A stretch of 41,791 nucleotides of DNA from an uncultured Oscillospiraceae bacterium (GTDB lineage Bacteria; Bacillota; Clostridia; Oscillospirales; Oscillospiraceae). Below, one piece after another: positions 23,394-31,591 of the stretch. The first letter of the stretch is position 1; every line of letters begins with the position of its first letter. The DNA is taken from assembly GCA_910585265.1 (NCBI GenBank), contig CAJUCA010000030.1, positions 1-41,791 on the forward strand, in the 5' to 3' direction. A program made the position numbers and the translations under genes. Below the pieces are notes generated by a model. The model had not been told where the DNA came from, made no database searches, and worked only from the letters and a program-made list of their open reading frames with translations.

Positions 23394-23432
23394 CCCAAGC
23401 CTCCGGCGCAGAACGGCGGGGGCTTGGGAAAA
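23390..23432. repeat. 12-bp perfect inverted repeat after the terminator
   Basis: TTTTCCCAAGCC (23390-23401) and GGCTTGGGAAAA (23421-23432) are exact complements around 19 nt. The left arm shares its T run with the terminator, so the two hairpins are mutually exclusive and may form an attenuator for the next gene. Confidence 0.6.
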
Positions 23433-23458
23433 GGGAATCCAAAAAGAGGTGATGTGAA

Positions 23459-25789
23459 ATGAACCGAAAGACGGGGGTACCCAGGGCCATGCTGGCGGCG
23501 GAGGAATGGTTGAAACCGATGCTGGGGTCGGTGCTGTTTTTCTTTGCCGTCTGCCTGTGCTCCCCTGGCAGCGTCAGGGTCGCCGCGGTGCTGTTTACTA
23601 TCTTGGTGCTGTCATCGGTGTTTCTATTTTGGGAGCGGCTGCGGGACCGGTTCAAGCCGCCCATGCTGGCCCTGGCCCTGATGGTGCTGATGAATTTGCT
23701 GAGCTGTGCCTACGCCGTATCTGGGAAATTTGCCCTGAACGAACTGCTGAAGGTAATGACGGCGTTCTGTCTGGCCCTTCTTTTGCTGGTGCTGGCCCGG
23801 ACGGACAAGCCGGAGCGGGAGGCGGGGACGGTGCTGGAGGGCTTTTCGGCCGTAGCGGGCCTGATAAGCATTGACCTGATATCCACCCGGTGGATCAGCA
23901 CGCCGGTGCTGTCCTTTGTGAGCCGCTTTACAGATACCCTTGAGGGCACGGTTGGACTGGAAGCAGGCGTGCGGATGACATCTGTGTTCAAAACACCCAA
24001 CACGTTCGCGGGCTGTATCGGCATCGGCGTCCTGCTGAGCCTGGGGCTGGCGGCATCCTCTGACAAGCCCGGAAAGCGGGCGGCGCACCTGATCTGCCTG
24101 TCCGTCAGCGCGTTGTCTTTTGTGCTGACCTTCAGCATGGGTGCCTGTATAGCCATTGCTCCGGCATTTCTGGTGCTGTTGGCACTGACAGGGAGGGAAC
24201 GGCGGGGCGGTATGCTGCTTTTGATGGCGGAGACCTTGGCGGTTACGGTACTGTCGGTGTTCCCCATCGCGCTCACTTCCATGACCGCCTGGACAGGCCC
24301 GCGGTTTGTCCCATTGCTGTGCGCCATTTTTGGCGCGGCGGCACTGTGCGCGCTGGATCTCTTGGTGGGGCGGCGGGCGGCAGACAAGCTGAGCCGCCAC
24401 GGGAGGGCGGTGCTGTGGCTTACTGCCGCCCTGCTGGCGGGCATGGCGGCGTTTGCCATTGCTGCTTACAGCCTGACCACTGGGGTGACCCTCCGGCAGG
24501 GGGAATCCCTGCGCCGGTCCGTTTATCCCAGTCCGGGTGCGTACACGGTGACAGCCCAGGCCAACGGTGATCCCACTGTCGTGATCGAAAGTCAAAATCA
24601 GACGGACACCACCATGCACACAAAAACAGAGCTGTACCGGGGCCCCCTGTCTCAAGCGGCGTTCGCCGTGCCGGAGGACAGCTTGGTGGTGTGGTTCCGC
24701 TTCTCTGCAAAAGAGGAAACCCAGCTGGATCGGGTGGAGTACAGCGGTGAAAATGGTTCCGGGAAGGTTCCCCTGGGCTACCGCCTTCTGCCCGGGTTTA
24801 TCGCTACCCGGCTCCAAGGGCTCTGGGCAAACCAGAACGCCATCCAGCGGTTCGCGTTCTTTGAGGATGGGCTGAAGCTGTTCCGCCGCAGCCCGGTCAT
24901 TGGCCTTGGCTTGGGTGCCTATGGGAACGGCCTGAACATGGTGCAGTCCTTCTACTATTTCACATACTATGCCCACAACCACTACATCCAGGCACTGGTG
25001 GAGACGGGGCTTATTGGTTTGCTGCTTTTTCTTGGGCTGCTGTTGGTGTCCGGAATCTCGATCTGGCGGGGGAGAAAAAAGCCGCTGGCTCCAGCCCTGG
25101 GGGCGGTGCTGCTGTTTATGGCAGCCCACGGCGCCGTGGAGGTGACATTTTCCCACTACACCTCGATGCCTTCAATCTACAGTGCTTTCGCTGTGATTTG
25201 CCTGTGCTGTGGGGATGATTTTCCACTGCCAGCCAAAATGGGAAAAGGAGCCGTGAAGAACGGTCTGGCGGCGGGACTATGCGGAATCCTGGTGCTGTTC
25301 GGCGTACTGCTGAGCTGCAATATCGCGGCCTATAACCTGGTAACCGACCCCTCCAATCTGGATCAACTGGAGCAGGCGGCGTCGCTGGACCCCTTTGAAA
25401 AGGCGGACTATATGCTGACCTACGTGGTACAGGTGACGGGGACGGAGCCGGAGGGGGAGATCCGAGAGAAGGCAGACAGGTATGCCGAACGGCTTGGAAG
25501 GCTGGAGTCCAACAGTATCCCCATCTATCTGGCGGAATACTACCTGGATTCCGGGCGGGCGGAACTTGGATTGGAGATGGCGGAGCGGTATGTGAACTAT
25601 GTCAGATCTGACACAACCGCATGGGAAAAGACCTTCGCTCTGCTGGAGGAGTACGAACAGGATACAGAGGACTACCGTGCGGGAGTGCTGCGCATCGCGG
25701 GAATTCTGGATGCCTGGAACAAGGAAAATATGGGCCGCATCGAGCTGAATGAGCAGACCCGGGCCTTTCTTGCCCGCGTGGGCGGGTAA
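23459..25789 (+). CDS. O-antigen ligase/polymerase-like membrane protein
   Basis: A 776-residue protein with about a dozen membrane spans. The marker of the Wzy_C / O-antigen ligase family, AHNHYIQALVETGLIGLLLF, lies at about residue 505. A large soluble loop (about 355-450) with beta-strand character precedes it, and the last 180 residues are helical and TPR-like. Such proteins polymerise lipid-linked repeat units or ligate glycan to an acceptor outside the membrane. AGAGGTGATG precedes the ATG. It could also glycosylate S-layer or other surface proteins. Confidence 0.8.
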   Translation: MNRKTGVPRAMLAAEEWLKPMLGSVLFFFAVCLCSPGSVRVAAVLFTILVLSSVFLFWERLRDRFKPPMLALALMVLMNLLSCAYAVSGKFALNELLKVMTAFCLALLLLVLARTDKPEREAGTVLEGFSAVAGLISIDLISTRWISTPVLSFVSRFTDTLEGTVGLEAGVRMTSVFKTPNTFAGCIGIGVLLSLGLAASSDKPGKRAAHLICLSVSALSFVLTFSMGACIAIAPAFLVLLALTGRERRGGMLLLMAETLAVTVLSVFPIALTSMTAWTGPRFVPLLCAIFGAAALCALDLLVGRRAADKLSRHGRAVLWLTAALLAGMAAFAIAAYSLTTGVTLRQGESLRRSVYPSPGAYTVTAQANGDPTVVIESQNQTDTTMHTKTELYRGPLSQAAFAVPEDSLVVWFRFSAKEETQLDRVEYSGENGSGKVPLGYRLLPGFIATRLQGLWANQNAIQRFAFFEDGLKLFRRSPVIGLGLGAYGNGLNMVQSFYYFTYYAHNHYIQALVETGLIGLLLFLGLLLVSGISIWRGRKKPLAPALGAVLLFMAAHGAVEVTFSHYTSMPSIYSAFAVICLCCGDDFPLPAKMGKGAVKNGLAAGLCGILVLFGVLLSCNIAAYNLVTDPSNLDQLEQAASLDPFEKADYMLTYVVQVTGTEPEGEIREKADRYAERLGRLESNSIPIYLAEYYLDSGRAELGLEMAERYVNYVRSDTTAWEKTFALLEEYEQDTEDYRAGVLRIAGILDAWNKENMGRIELNEQTRAFLARVGG

Positions 25790-25816
25790 AATAAACCGGC
25801 AAAAGAGAGAGACGGC

Positions 25817-27208
25817 ATGATTAAAGAAAACCAACGGCTGTTGAACCGGCTGCACGTACTGACGGACGGGGCTGTTTTGTACCTGTCCCTGCCCATTGCT
25901 TTCTGGATCAGGTTCAATCTTCTGCCTGGGGGATCCATCTCTGTGCCGCTGTCCCGGTACTTGGTGCTGGGGATGGTGCTGACTGCCGTTCAACTGTTTG
26001 CCTACGCCGCTTTCGGGCTGTATCAGTCCTTCCGCAGGATTCGGCTGCGGTGGGAGCTGGAGCGGCTGTGGATGGCGGGAGCACTGGTGATGGCGGCACT
26101 GCTCAGCTTCCTGTTCGTGCAGCGGTACATCGACTTCTCCCGGCTGACGCTGGTGGTGTGGTTTTTCCTCAGCGGCGGGCTTCTGAGCTGCAAGCGAATA
26201 GTTCTGCGCCGGGGCCTGCGGTATTTCCGGCAGAGGGGCTATAACCAGAAGCACATACTTCTTATCGGCGGTGGAGAGACGGCCCAGTCATACTGGGAGA
26301 TCGTACAGGCGGATCGGGAACTGGGCTACATAATCCAGGGCTATGTGTCCGAGCATCAAGAGGAGGTGCTGGAAGGGCTGAACTGGCTGGGGGATTACGA
26401 AAAGCTGGAATGGTTGCTGGATAAACGCCGCCCGGACGAGGTGGTGTGCGCCATCGGGGCGGAGGACTATGGGCGTATGCCGGGGATCATCGCGGCCTGC
26501 GAAAAGACGGGGATCAAGCTGTCTATCATCCCCTTTTACGCGAAATATATGTCCTCAAACCCCCAGTTTGACGAGCTGGAAGGACTTCCGATGCTGAATT
26601 TCCGGCGCATTCCTTTGGACAACTGGGCCAACGCCTTCTGTAAACGGGCGATGGATATTCTTGGAGCCTTGGCCCTGATTGTGCTGACCTCTCCGTTGAT
26701 GCTGGCCTGTGCCATCGGGGTAAAGCTGACTTCCCCGGGACCCGTGATCTTCAAACAGAAGCGAATAGGCCGGGACAAGAAAACCTTTTCCATGTATAAA
26801 TTCCGCTCTATGCGTGTGAATGGCGGAGAGGACACCGCGTGGAGCACAGATCACGACGGCCGAAAGACGAAATTCGGGGCATTCATGCGCAAGTGTTCTT
26901 TGGATGAACTGCCCCAATTTTTCAACGTGCTGAAAGGGGACATGAGCCTGGTGGGGCCGCGCCCTGAGATTCCCTATTATGTGGAGCGGTTCAAGGAAGA
27001 CGTGCCGCTCTACATGGTGAAGCACCAGGTGCGGCCTGGCATCACCGGCTGGGCCCAGGTGAACGGACTGCGGGGCGACACATCCATCAAGGCGCGGATT
27101 GAGCATGATGTGTACTACATTGAACACTGGAGCCTGATGTTCGACATTGAGATCCTGCTGACCACCGTGTTCCGTGGGAAGTTCGTGAACAGTGAGATGC
27201 TGACATAG
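25817..27208 (+). CDS. polyprenyl-phosphate glycosylphosphotransferase
   Basis: A 463-residue initiating enzyme of the WbaP/CpsE type. Four N-terminal membrane spans come first (to about 130), then a CoA-binding-like Rossmann segment (ILLIGGGETAQSY), then one span and the catalytic domain with KRAMDILGALALIVLTSPL, FKQKRIGRD, YKFRSMR, SLDELPQFFNVLKGDMSLVG and GPRPE. It moves a sugar phosphate from a UDP-sugar to undecaprenyl phosphate, which starts the repeat unit. The ATG follows an AGAGAGAG stretch. It is expected to work with the GT4 enzyme encoded next and the polymerase before it. Confidence 0.92.
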   Translation: MIKENQRLLNRLHVLTDGAVLYLSLPIAFWIRFNLLPGGSISVPLSRYLVLGMVLTAVQLFAYAAFGLYQSFRRIRLRWELERLWMAGALVMAALLSFLFVQRYIDFSRLTLVVWFFLSGGLLSCKRIVLRRGLRYFRQRGYNQKHILLIGGGETAQSYWEIVQADRELGYIIQGYVSEHQEEVLEGLNWLGDYEKLEWLLDKRRPDEVVCAIGAEDYGRMPGIIAACEKTGIKLSIIPFYAKYMSSNPQFDELEGLPMLNFRRIPLDNWANAFCKRAMDILGALALIVLTSPLMLACAIGVKLTSPGPVIFKQKRIGRDKKTFSMYKFRSMRVNGGEDTAWSTDHDGRKTKFGAFMRKCSLDELPQFFNVLKGDMSLVGPRPEIPYYVERFKEDVPLYMVKHQVRPGITGWAQVNGLRGDTSIKARIEHDVYYIEHWSLMFDIEILLTTVFRGKFVNSEMLT

Positions 27209-27221
27209 GGGAGGGGAGGCC

Positions 27222-28349
27222 ATGGGCCGGAAGGTGCTGTTCACCGCGTCTACATACTCCCATATCGTAAATTTCCACCTGCCCTACCTGCGGAAATTCC
27301 GGGAGGAGGGGTGGATAGTTCACGCAGCCTGCGGGGGTGCCCCCGTGCAAATCCCCGACGTGGAGCGGGTGATCCATCTGCCGCTGGAAAAGTCCATGTG
27401 GTCCCCGAAAAATTTTAAAGCGGCCATGGAACTAAGCGGTGAGATGCGGGAGGAGAACTATGACTTAGTCTGTGCCCACACCTCCCTGGCCTCGTTTTTC
27501 ACCCGGCTGGCACTGTGGGGGGTGGAGGAGCGGCCCCTTGTGGTAAATATGGTTCACGGTTATCTGTTCGACGATGAAACACCCTGGCTGAGACGGAGCC
27601 TGCTGCTGGGTGCGGAGCGGTGGATGGCGATGGACACGGATTTGGTGCTGACCATGAACCGTTGGGATTATGAGACGGCAAAAGAATACCGGCTGGGACA
27701 GCAGGTAGTGCAGATTCCCAGTGTGGGGGTGGACTTCTCCCGGTTCGATCGGGTGCCGCAGGACAGCCGTCGAAAGCTGCGCAAGGAATGGGGCATTCCG
27801 GAGGATGCTTTTGTGCTGGGATACGCGGCGGAATTTTCGAGGCGCAAAAGCCAAGGCGTTCTCATCCGGGCCATGCGGCGGCTGCCGGAACAAGTGACAA
27901 TGGTGCTGGCCGGAGAGGGAGCACTATGGAACGAGTGCAAGGCACTGGCGGAGGAACTGGGACTGGGGAGCAGGGTGCTGTTTCCGGGGCAGGTACGGGA
28001 TATTCCGGCGTGGTACGCAACGGCAGATGCGGCGATATCCGCCAGCCGGAGTGAGGGACTGCCATTCAATATCATGGAGGCGATGTACGCCGGACTGCCT
28101 GTTGTGGCCAGTGATGTGAAGGGGCACAAGGATTTGATTGAGGATGGAACCACGGGGCTGTTGTATCCCTACGGGGATGAGAGGGCCTGCGCAGCACAAA
28201 TTCTGCGGCTGATAAGGTCGGAGGACCTGCGGCGGGAGTTGGTTCGGAACGCGAGGAAATATGTGGAACAGTACAGTTTGGAGCAGGTGCAGCCCCAGGT
28301 CTGGGGGCAGTATTCCGCACTGGTAAGCCTGAAGGTTACTCTGCAATAG
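27222..28349 (+). CDS. family 4 glycosyltransferase
   Basis: A 375-residue GT-B enzyme. The N-terminal domain starts KVLFTASTYSHIVNFHLPYL. The C-terminal domain carries LGYAAEFSRRKSQ, the VLAGEG strand and the donor-site motif SRSEGLPFNIMEAMYAGLPVV, whose two Glu residues hold the nucleotide sugar. It would add the second sugar to the lipid-linked unit. GGAGGGGAGG lies before the ATG, 14 bp after the initiating transferase. The DNA is G+C-rich like its neighbours. Sugar specificity unknown. Confidence 0.9.
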   Translation: MGRKVLFTASTYSHIVNFHLPYLRKFREEGWIVHAACGGAPVQIPDVERVIHLPLEKSMWSPKNFKAAMELSGEMREENYDLVCAHTSLASFFTRLALWGVEERPLVVNMVHGYLFDDETPWLRRSLLLGAERWMAMDTDLVLTMNRWDYETAKEYRLGQQVVQIPSVGVDFSRFDRVPQDSRRKLRKEWGIPEDAFVLGYAAEFSRRKSQGVLIRAMRRLPEQVTMVLAGEGALWNECKALAEELGLGSRVLFPGQVRDIPAWYATADAAISASRSEGLPFNIMEAMYAGLPVVASDVKGHKDLIEDGTTGLLYPYGDERACAAQILRLIRSEDLRRELVRNARKYVEQYSLEQVQPQVWGQYSALVSLKVTLQ

Positions 28350-28571
28350 CTGTGCTAATGGGTCAAAATTTTGAGGGGAAAATGGATGTGCGGCAAGGAT
28401 ACTTAATAGGATGAGACCTTTTCAACATAGAGCCGTTGCTGTCAGGGGTTTCGTTTCAGTAAAATTTAATTTCCGCCAATAGATTTAGCTATAAATTAAG
28501 AAGAAAATGATAATGTGACGTACCGGGCAGGAACTTCGCCCAAGCAACATAAACCTAATGCCGTTTCTTTT
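28350..28571. other. AT-rich intergenic stretch at the end of the glycan locus
   Basis: No gene or clear promoter is seen here. It is much more AT-rich than either flank and ends in a strong terminator, so it may mark the junction between the glycan cargo and the backbone. Confidence 0.4.
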
Positions 28572-28613
28572 CCCAACCGCTGCCCGTCCTATCGGGGCAG
28601 CGGTTGGGTTTTT
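28572..28613 (+). terminator. strong intrinsic terminator after the glycan locus
   Basis: A perfect 14-bp stem CCCAACCGCTGCCC / GGGCAGCGGTTGGG (28572-28585 / 28595-28608) is followed by TTTTTG. Confidence 0.9.
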
Positions 28614-28644
28614 GTTTGGACTTTTGGGAAAGCAGGGGTCAAAC

Positions 28645-28920
28645 ATGAAAGGGATGCTGATGCGTTTTCAATATGCCCATGCGGTGCTGCCGGTGCTTTT
28701 GACATTCGCAAGCTATCGGTTTCCTATGCCTGTTACCGAACTGAAAATATTCCCCAATGGCAGCGGTCAGTCTGCCTACTATGTGTGTCCACGGTGCAGG
28801 ATTACTATGGAACGTGAATGTATGAGCTTCTGCGACCGCTGCGGTCAGCGGCTGGATTGGAGTTACTATGAAAATACAAGGAATGTGTACTTCCGGCCAC
28901 ATTTCAAGTCCAGTTCATAG
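28645..28920 (+). CDS. small zinc-ribbon protein
   Basis: A 91-residue protein with CPRC and CDRCG 14 residues apart (YYVCPRC ... SFCDRCGQRLDW), a four-cysteine zinc ribbon in its second half. AGGGG lies 6 bp before the ATG at 28645; upstream in-frame codons run through the terminator hairpin and are not credible. Function unknown. It is the first gene after the glycan-locus terminator. Confidence 0.6.
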   Translation: MKGMLMRFQYAHAVLPVLLTFASYRFPMPVTELKIFPNGSGQSAYYVCPRCRITMERECMSFCDRCGQRLDWSYYENTRNVYFRPHFKSSS

Positions 28921-28956
28921 GGAAGGCGTTGCTTAGAGACAACTGGAATCATCAAC

Positions 28957-29094
28957 ATGGACGCTCTTTTCAACGCGATCAGCGGCTATTACCCAGAATA
29001 TACGGCTGCCTATAATGAGGAACAGGCCAAATTTGAGCGAGGCAGGCTAATTCGGGAAACCCCTGGCGTGGGAACGGTGTTTATCAAATTTTAA
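28957..29094 (+). CDS. possible 45-residue protein or gene fragment
   Basis: The frame starts MDALFNAISGYYPEYTAAYN and ends in GVGTVFIKF. The codon pattern looks protein-like, but there is no ribosome site better than GGAATC, so it may be the remnant of a longer gene or a small co-transcribed protein. Confidence 0.35.
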   Translation: MDALFNAISGYYPEYTAAYNEEQAKFERGRLIRETPGVGTVFIKF

Positions 29095-29197
29095 ACCCGT
29101 GCCGGAAACGATATTGCAGCCGCTCCAGCATACGTCCCAACACGCTTAAACTGGAAAGCAGGTGGAACCCCTCCACCTATCCGCCTGCGCCCCGGCA

Positions 29198-29206
29198 TGA
29201 TACAAT
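29198..29206 (+). promoter_or_regulatory. extended -10 promoter of the backbone operon
   Basis: TGATACAAT (TG, one base, TACAAT at 29201-29206) lies about 195 bp before the JAMM gene. No good -35 is present at 16-18 bp, as is often so with extended -10 promoters. The expected start is near 29213. Confidence 0.5.
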
Positions 29207-29219
29207 AGGCTTGTATTTC

Positions 29220-29247
29220 AGGGCGGAGTAAGTTAGGGCGGAGTAAG
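29220..29247 (+). repeat. two 13-bp direct repeats in the operon leader
   Basis: AGGGCGGAGTAAG occurs at 29220-29232 and again at 29235-29247, a 15-bp period, just downstream of the -10 box. The place suits an operator or an RNA-level control element. Confidence 0.55.
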
Positions 29248-29331
29248 CGAGGGAGGAACGGCGTGGAAAGGGGTGAAGTCTGCCCTCCGCCGGACCGAAA
29301 CGGCCTGGAAGCACAAAATTTCAAGGACAAG

Positions 29332-29374
29332 AAGACTGTGAGTTGCCCCATTGGGGCGGTTCACGGTCTTTTTT
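29332..29374 (+). terminator. terminator/attenuator before the JAMM gene
   Basis: An 18-bp stem (29332-29349 / 29353-29370), complete when G-U pairs are counted, with an ATT loop is followed by six T at 29369-29374. It lies between the promoter at 29198 and the ribosome site at about 29390, so readthrough would be needed to express the operon. Confidence 0.7.
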
Positions 29375-29402
29375 GTCCCCAAAAACGAGAGGAGCAAAGA
29401 TC

Positions 29403-30815
29403 ATGAGTGAACAGAATAGCAGCAGCGGTTTCTCCTTTACGGAGTTCTCCAGCGGCGGGGACATGGACTTCGACGCCATCTTCGGCGGCGCATCCGGCGG
29501 TCCTGGCGATGTAAATCCCTTTGAGGCGGCGTTGGCCCAGCGGCCCGAGCCTGCCTCAGCCATCCCGCAGGCGACGCCCCAGACGGCGGCGTCCCAGCCC
29601 GAGCCCCAGGCGGTTCAGCCGCCCGCGGACCCCGCGCCGCCTGTGTTTCAGAGCGTCCAAGTTGTGCAGTCCGCCCCGGCTCCCACGCCCGCGGCGGCTC
29701 CCGCGGCCCCGGCAGCCCAGCCCCCGCTGGACATCGACCCCCTGGCCGCCGCCATGGCGGAGCAGGAGGCCAAAACCGAACAGAAAGCGGCCAAGTCCCT
29801 GTTTGAGAAACCCCCGGTATTCCACTACGGCAGCACCCGGGAGGACATCACCGACCCCGGAATGACCTTTGATGAGCTGCGCATCGCCAAGTCGGAGGAT
29901 TTCCCCGAGCTGGCCGAGGGCAAGAAGGTGTCCTGGACGGTGGAGTATGGCAAGACCATCAAGGTCATCACCGACCCCAAGGGCACCGTCATCGCCGCCA
30001 TCAAGAAGGAGATCGAGCTGTCCAAGCCCTTCCTGGATGCCTTGAAGAAGGCCAAGGACAAGAACCCGGACTGCCTGGTGAAGCCCAAGGTCACCGCCCA
30101 GAGCAAGGGGATCGCCGCCTATAAGGGCGTGTTCGCCTCGCTGGAGGAAGCCCGGGCGTCAGACAAAACCATCTGCGCCATCCCCGGCGGGGACGGCAGG
30201 GTGTACGAGCTGCGCAAAAACGAGCTGGGCGAATTCATCGCCCCCAAAGACTGCGTGATCGACTTCCCTTCGGTTGTGGCCGGGTTTACCCCGGCCCTTC
30301 CGTTGGTACCTATGGAACTGCTGGCCCAAATCATCTCCTTTTTCCGCTGCTACATGGGCGGCGGGGAGCAGTTCGAGGCCATGGCCCACATCCTCTGGGA
30401 CAAGCAGGAAAAAGAATTTGCGGTGCGTATCCCGCCCCAAAAGGTGAGCCACGCCCGTATTGACGCCAACCTGAGCGGCAATGGCGGCTACCCCGAGGAC
30501 CGCTACCTCCACTACATCGACATTCACAGCCACAACAGTATGGAAGCCAAGTTCTCCCCTGTGGATGATGAGGACGAACGGGCCACCCGCATCTACATCG
30601 TGGTGGGCCGCCTGGACAAGTTCTTCCCGGATATCTCGGTACGGATGTCCTGCGGCGGGGTTTACCTGCCCCTGGACCCCGGCTGCGTGCTGGAGAGCTT
30701 TGGCGCGGTGTTTCCCGCCGAGTGGCGTGACCAGGTACAGCCCCTGCGCAGGGACGCCCCGCCGGTACTGCATCCCCGGGCGGAACGGCTTCGGTTTCGG
30801 AGGATCGGCTCATGA
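29403..30815 (+). CDS. JAMM/JAB-domain protein (PRTRC protein A-like)
   Basis: A 470-residue protein. Residues 1-125 are a Pro/Ala/Gln-rich disordered tail. About 135-285 form a compact domain (FHYGSTREDITD, SEDFPELAEGKKVSWTVEYG). The C-terminal part is a JAMM metalloprotease domain with the full motif H-x-H-x7-S-x-x-D (His375, His377, Ser385, Asp388). JAMM enzymes remove ubiquitin-like tags or cut at a tag's C-terminus. The resemblance is to PRTRC system protein A (HSH..... FS..DD.DE). The E1-like gene overlaps its stop by 4 bp, which supports a joint function. The ATG follows GAGAGGAG. Whether the middle domain is ubiquitin-like is open. Confidence 0.75.
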   Translation: MSEQNSSSGFSFTEFSSGGDMDFDAIFGGASGGPGDVNPFEAALAQRPEPASAIPQATPQTAASQPEPQAVQPPADPAPPVFQSVQVVQSAPAPTPAAAPAAPAAQPPLDIDPLAAAMAEQEAKTEQKAAKSLFEKPPVFHYGSTREDITDPGMTFDELRIAKSEDFPELAEGKKVSWTVEYGKTIKVITDPKGTVIAAIKKEIELSKPFLDALKKAKDKNPDCLVKPKVTAQSKGIAAYKGVFASLEEARASDKTICAIPGGDGRVYELRKNELGEFIAPKDCVIDFPSVVAGFTPALPLVPMELLAQIISFFRCYMGGGEQFEAMAHILWDKQEKEFAVRIPPQKVSHARIDANLSGNGGYPEDRYLHYIDIHSHNSMEAKFSPVDDEDERATRIYIVVGRLDKFFPDISVRMSCGGVYLPLDPGCVLESFGAVFPAEWRDQVQPLRRDAPPVLHPRAERLRFRRIGS

Positions 30816-31591
30816 AGTTTTCCATGACCCGCCCGGTAAAGATCGTCATGCTGGGCGCGGGCGGCACCGGGGGGCACATCGCTCCCCACCTGTACCGCCT
30901 GTTGTACTCGCTGAAACGCCCGGTGCGGTTCATCCTGTGCGACGGCGACGTGGTGGAGGAGAAGAACCTGGTGCGGCAGAACTTTACCCCCGCCGACCTG
31001 GGGGAGAACAAGGCCAGGGTGCTGGCGGAGCGGTACTCCACCGTGTTCGGCCTGGAGACGGAATATGTCCCCTCCTTCGTGGAGGATGAGGAACAGCTTG
31101 GCTCCCTGCTGGAACCGGGCTACCTTTGGATGCGCCAGCCCGGCCACGCTTACAACGTGCGGGTGTCGGAGCTGGTGATCCTCATCGGCGCGGTGGACAA
31201 CAACAAATCCCGGCAGCTGTGCCACCGGATGTTCTACCGGGCCACAGAGCTGATTTACATTGACAGCGGCAACGGAGAGTTCACCGGCCAGGTGGTGTGC
31301 GGCGTGCGCCGGGGCGGCAAAACCTATTACCCGCCCATCGGCATCGTCTATCCGGACGTGCTGGTGGAGACGGACAAGTTCCCCACGGAGCTGTCCTGCG
31401 CTGAGGCGTCGGTGTCCGCCCCCCAGAGCATGGCAGCCAACATCACAGCGGCCAACATTGTGGTGGACATGATCTACAACATCCTGGCCACAGGCAGCAG
31501 CACGGTGCGGAAGGCGACCTTTTCCACCCAGACCGTCAACGTGCGGCCCGAGCTGCAAAAAACGAACGTGAGGAGGAAAAACGCGGCATGA
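30812..31591 (+). CDS. ThiF/E1-like adenylyltransferase (PRTRC ThiF-like)
   Basis: A 259-residue single-domain E1-like enzyme. The nucleotide loop is GAGGTGG at 15-21; Asp44 (LCDGD), Arg55 in VRQNF, Lys67 and Asp129 in GAVDNNKSR fit the family's ATP and magnesium site. Cys196 in LSCAEAS is at the place of the thioester-forming cysteine. Such enzymes adenylate the C-terminus of a ubiquitin-like protein. It is coupled by ATGA overlaps to both the JAMM gene and the sliding-clamp gene. I see no free ubiquitin-like protein ending in GG in the window. Confidence 0.85.
   Translation: MKFSMTRPVKIVMLGAGGTGGHIAPHLYRLLYSLKRPVRFILCDGDVVEEKNLVRQNFTPADLGENKARVLAERYSTVFGLETEYVPSFVEDEEQLGSLLEPGYLWMRQPGHAYNVRVSELVILIGAVDNNKSRQLCHRMFYRATELIYIDSGNGEFTGQVVCGVRRGGKTYYPPIGIVYPDVLVETDKFPTELSCAEASVSAPQSMAANITAANIVVDMIYNILATGSSTVRKATFSTQTVNVRPELQKTNVRRKNAA

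Noticed and set aside
23624..25156. A 510-codon open frame on the minus strand across the polymerase gene
   Set aside because: It is a shadow of G+C-rich coding DNA: rich in Gln/His/Arg/Pro, no ribosome site, no membrane or domain pattern, while the plus frame has the O-antigen ligase motif.
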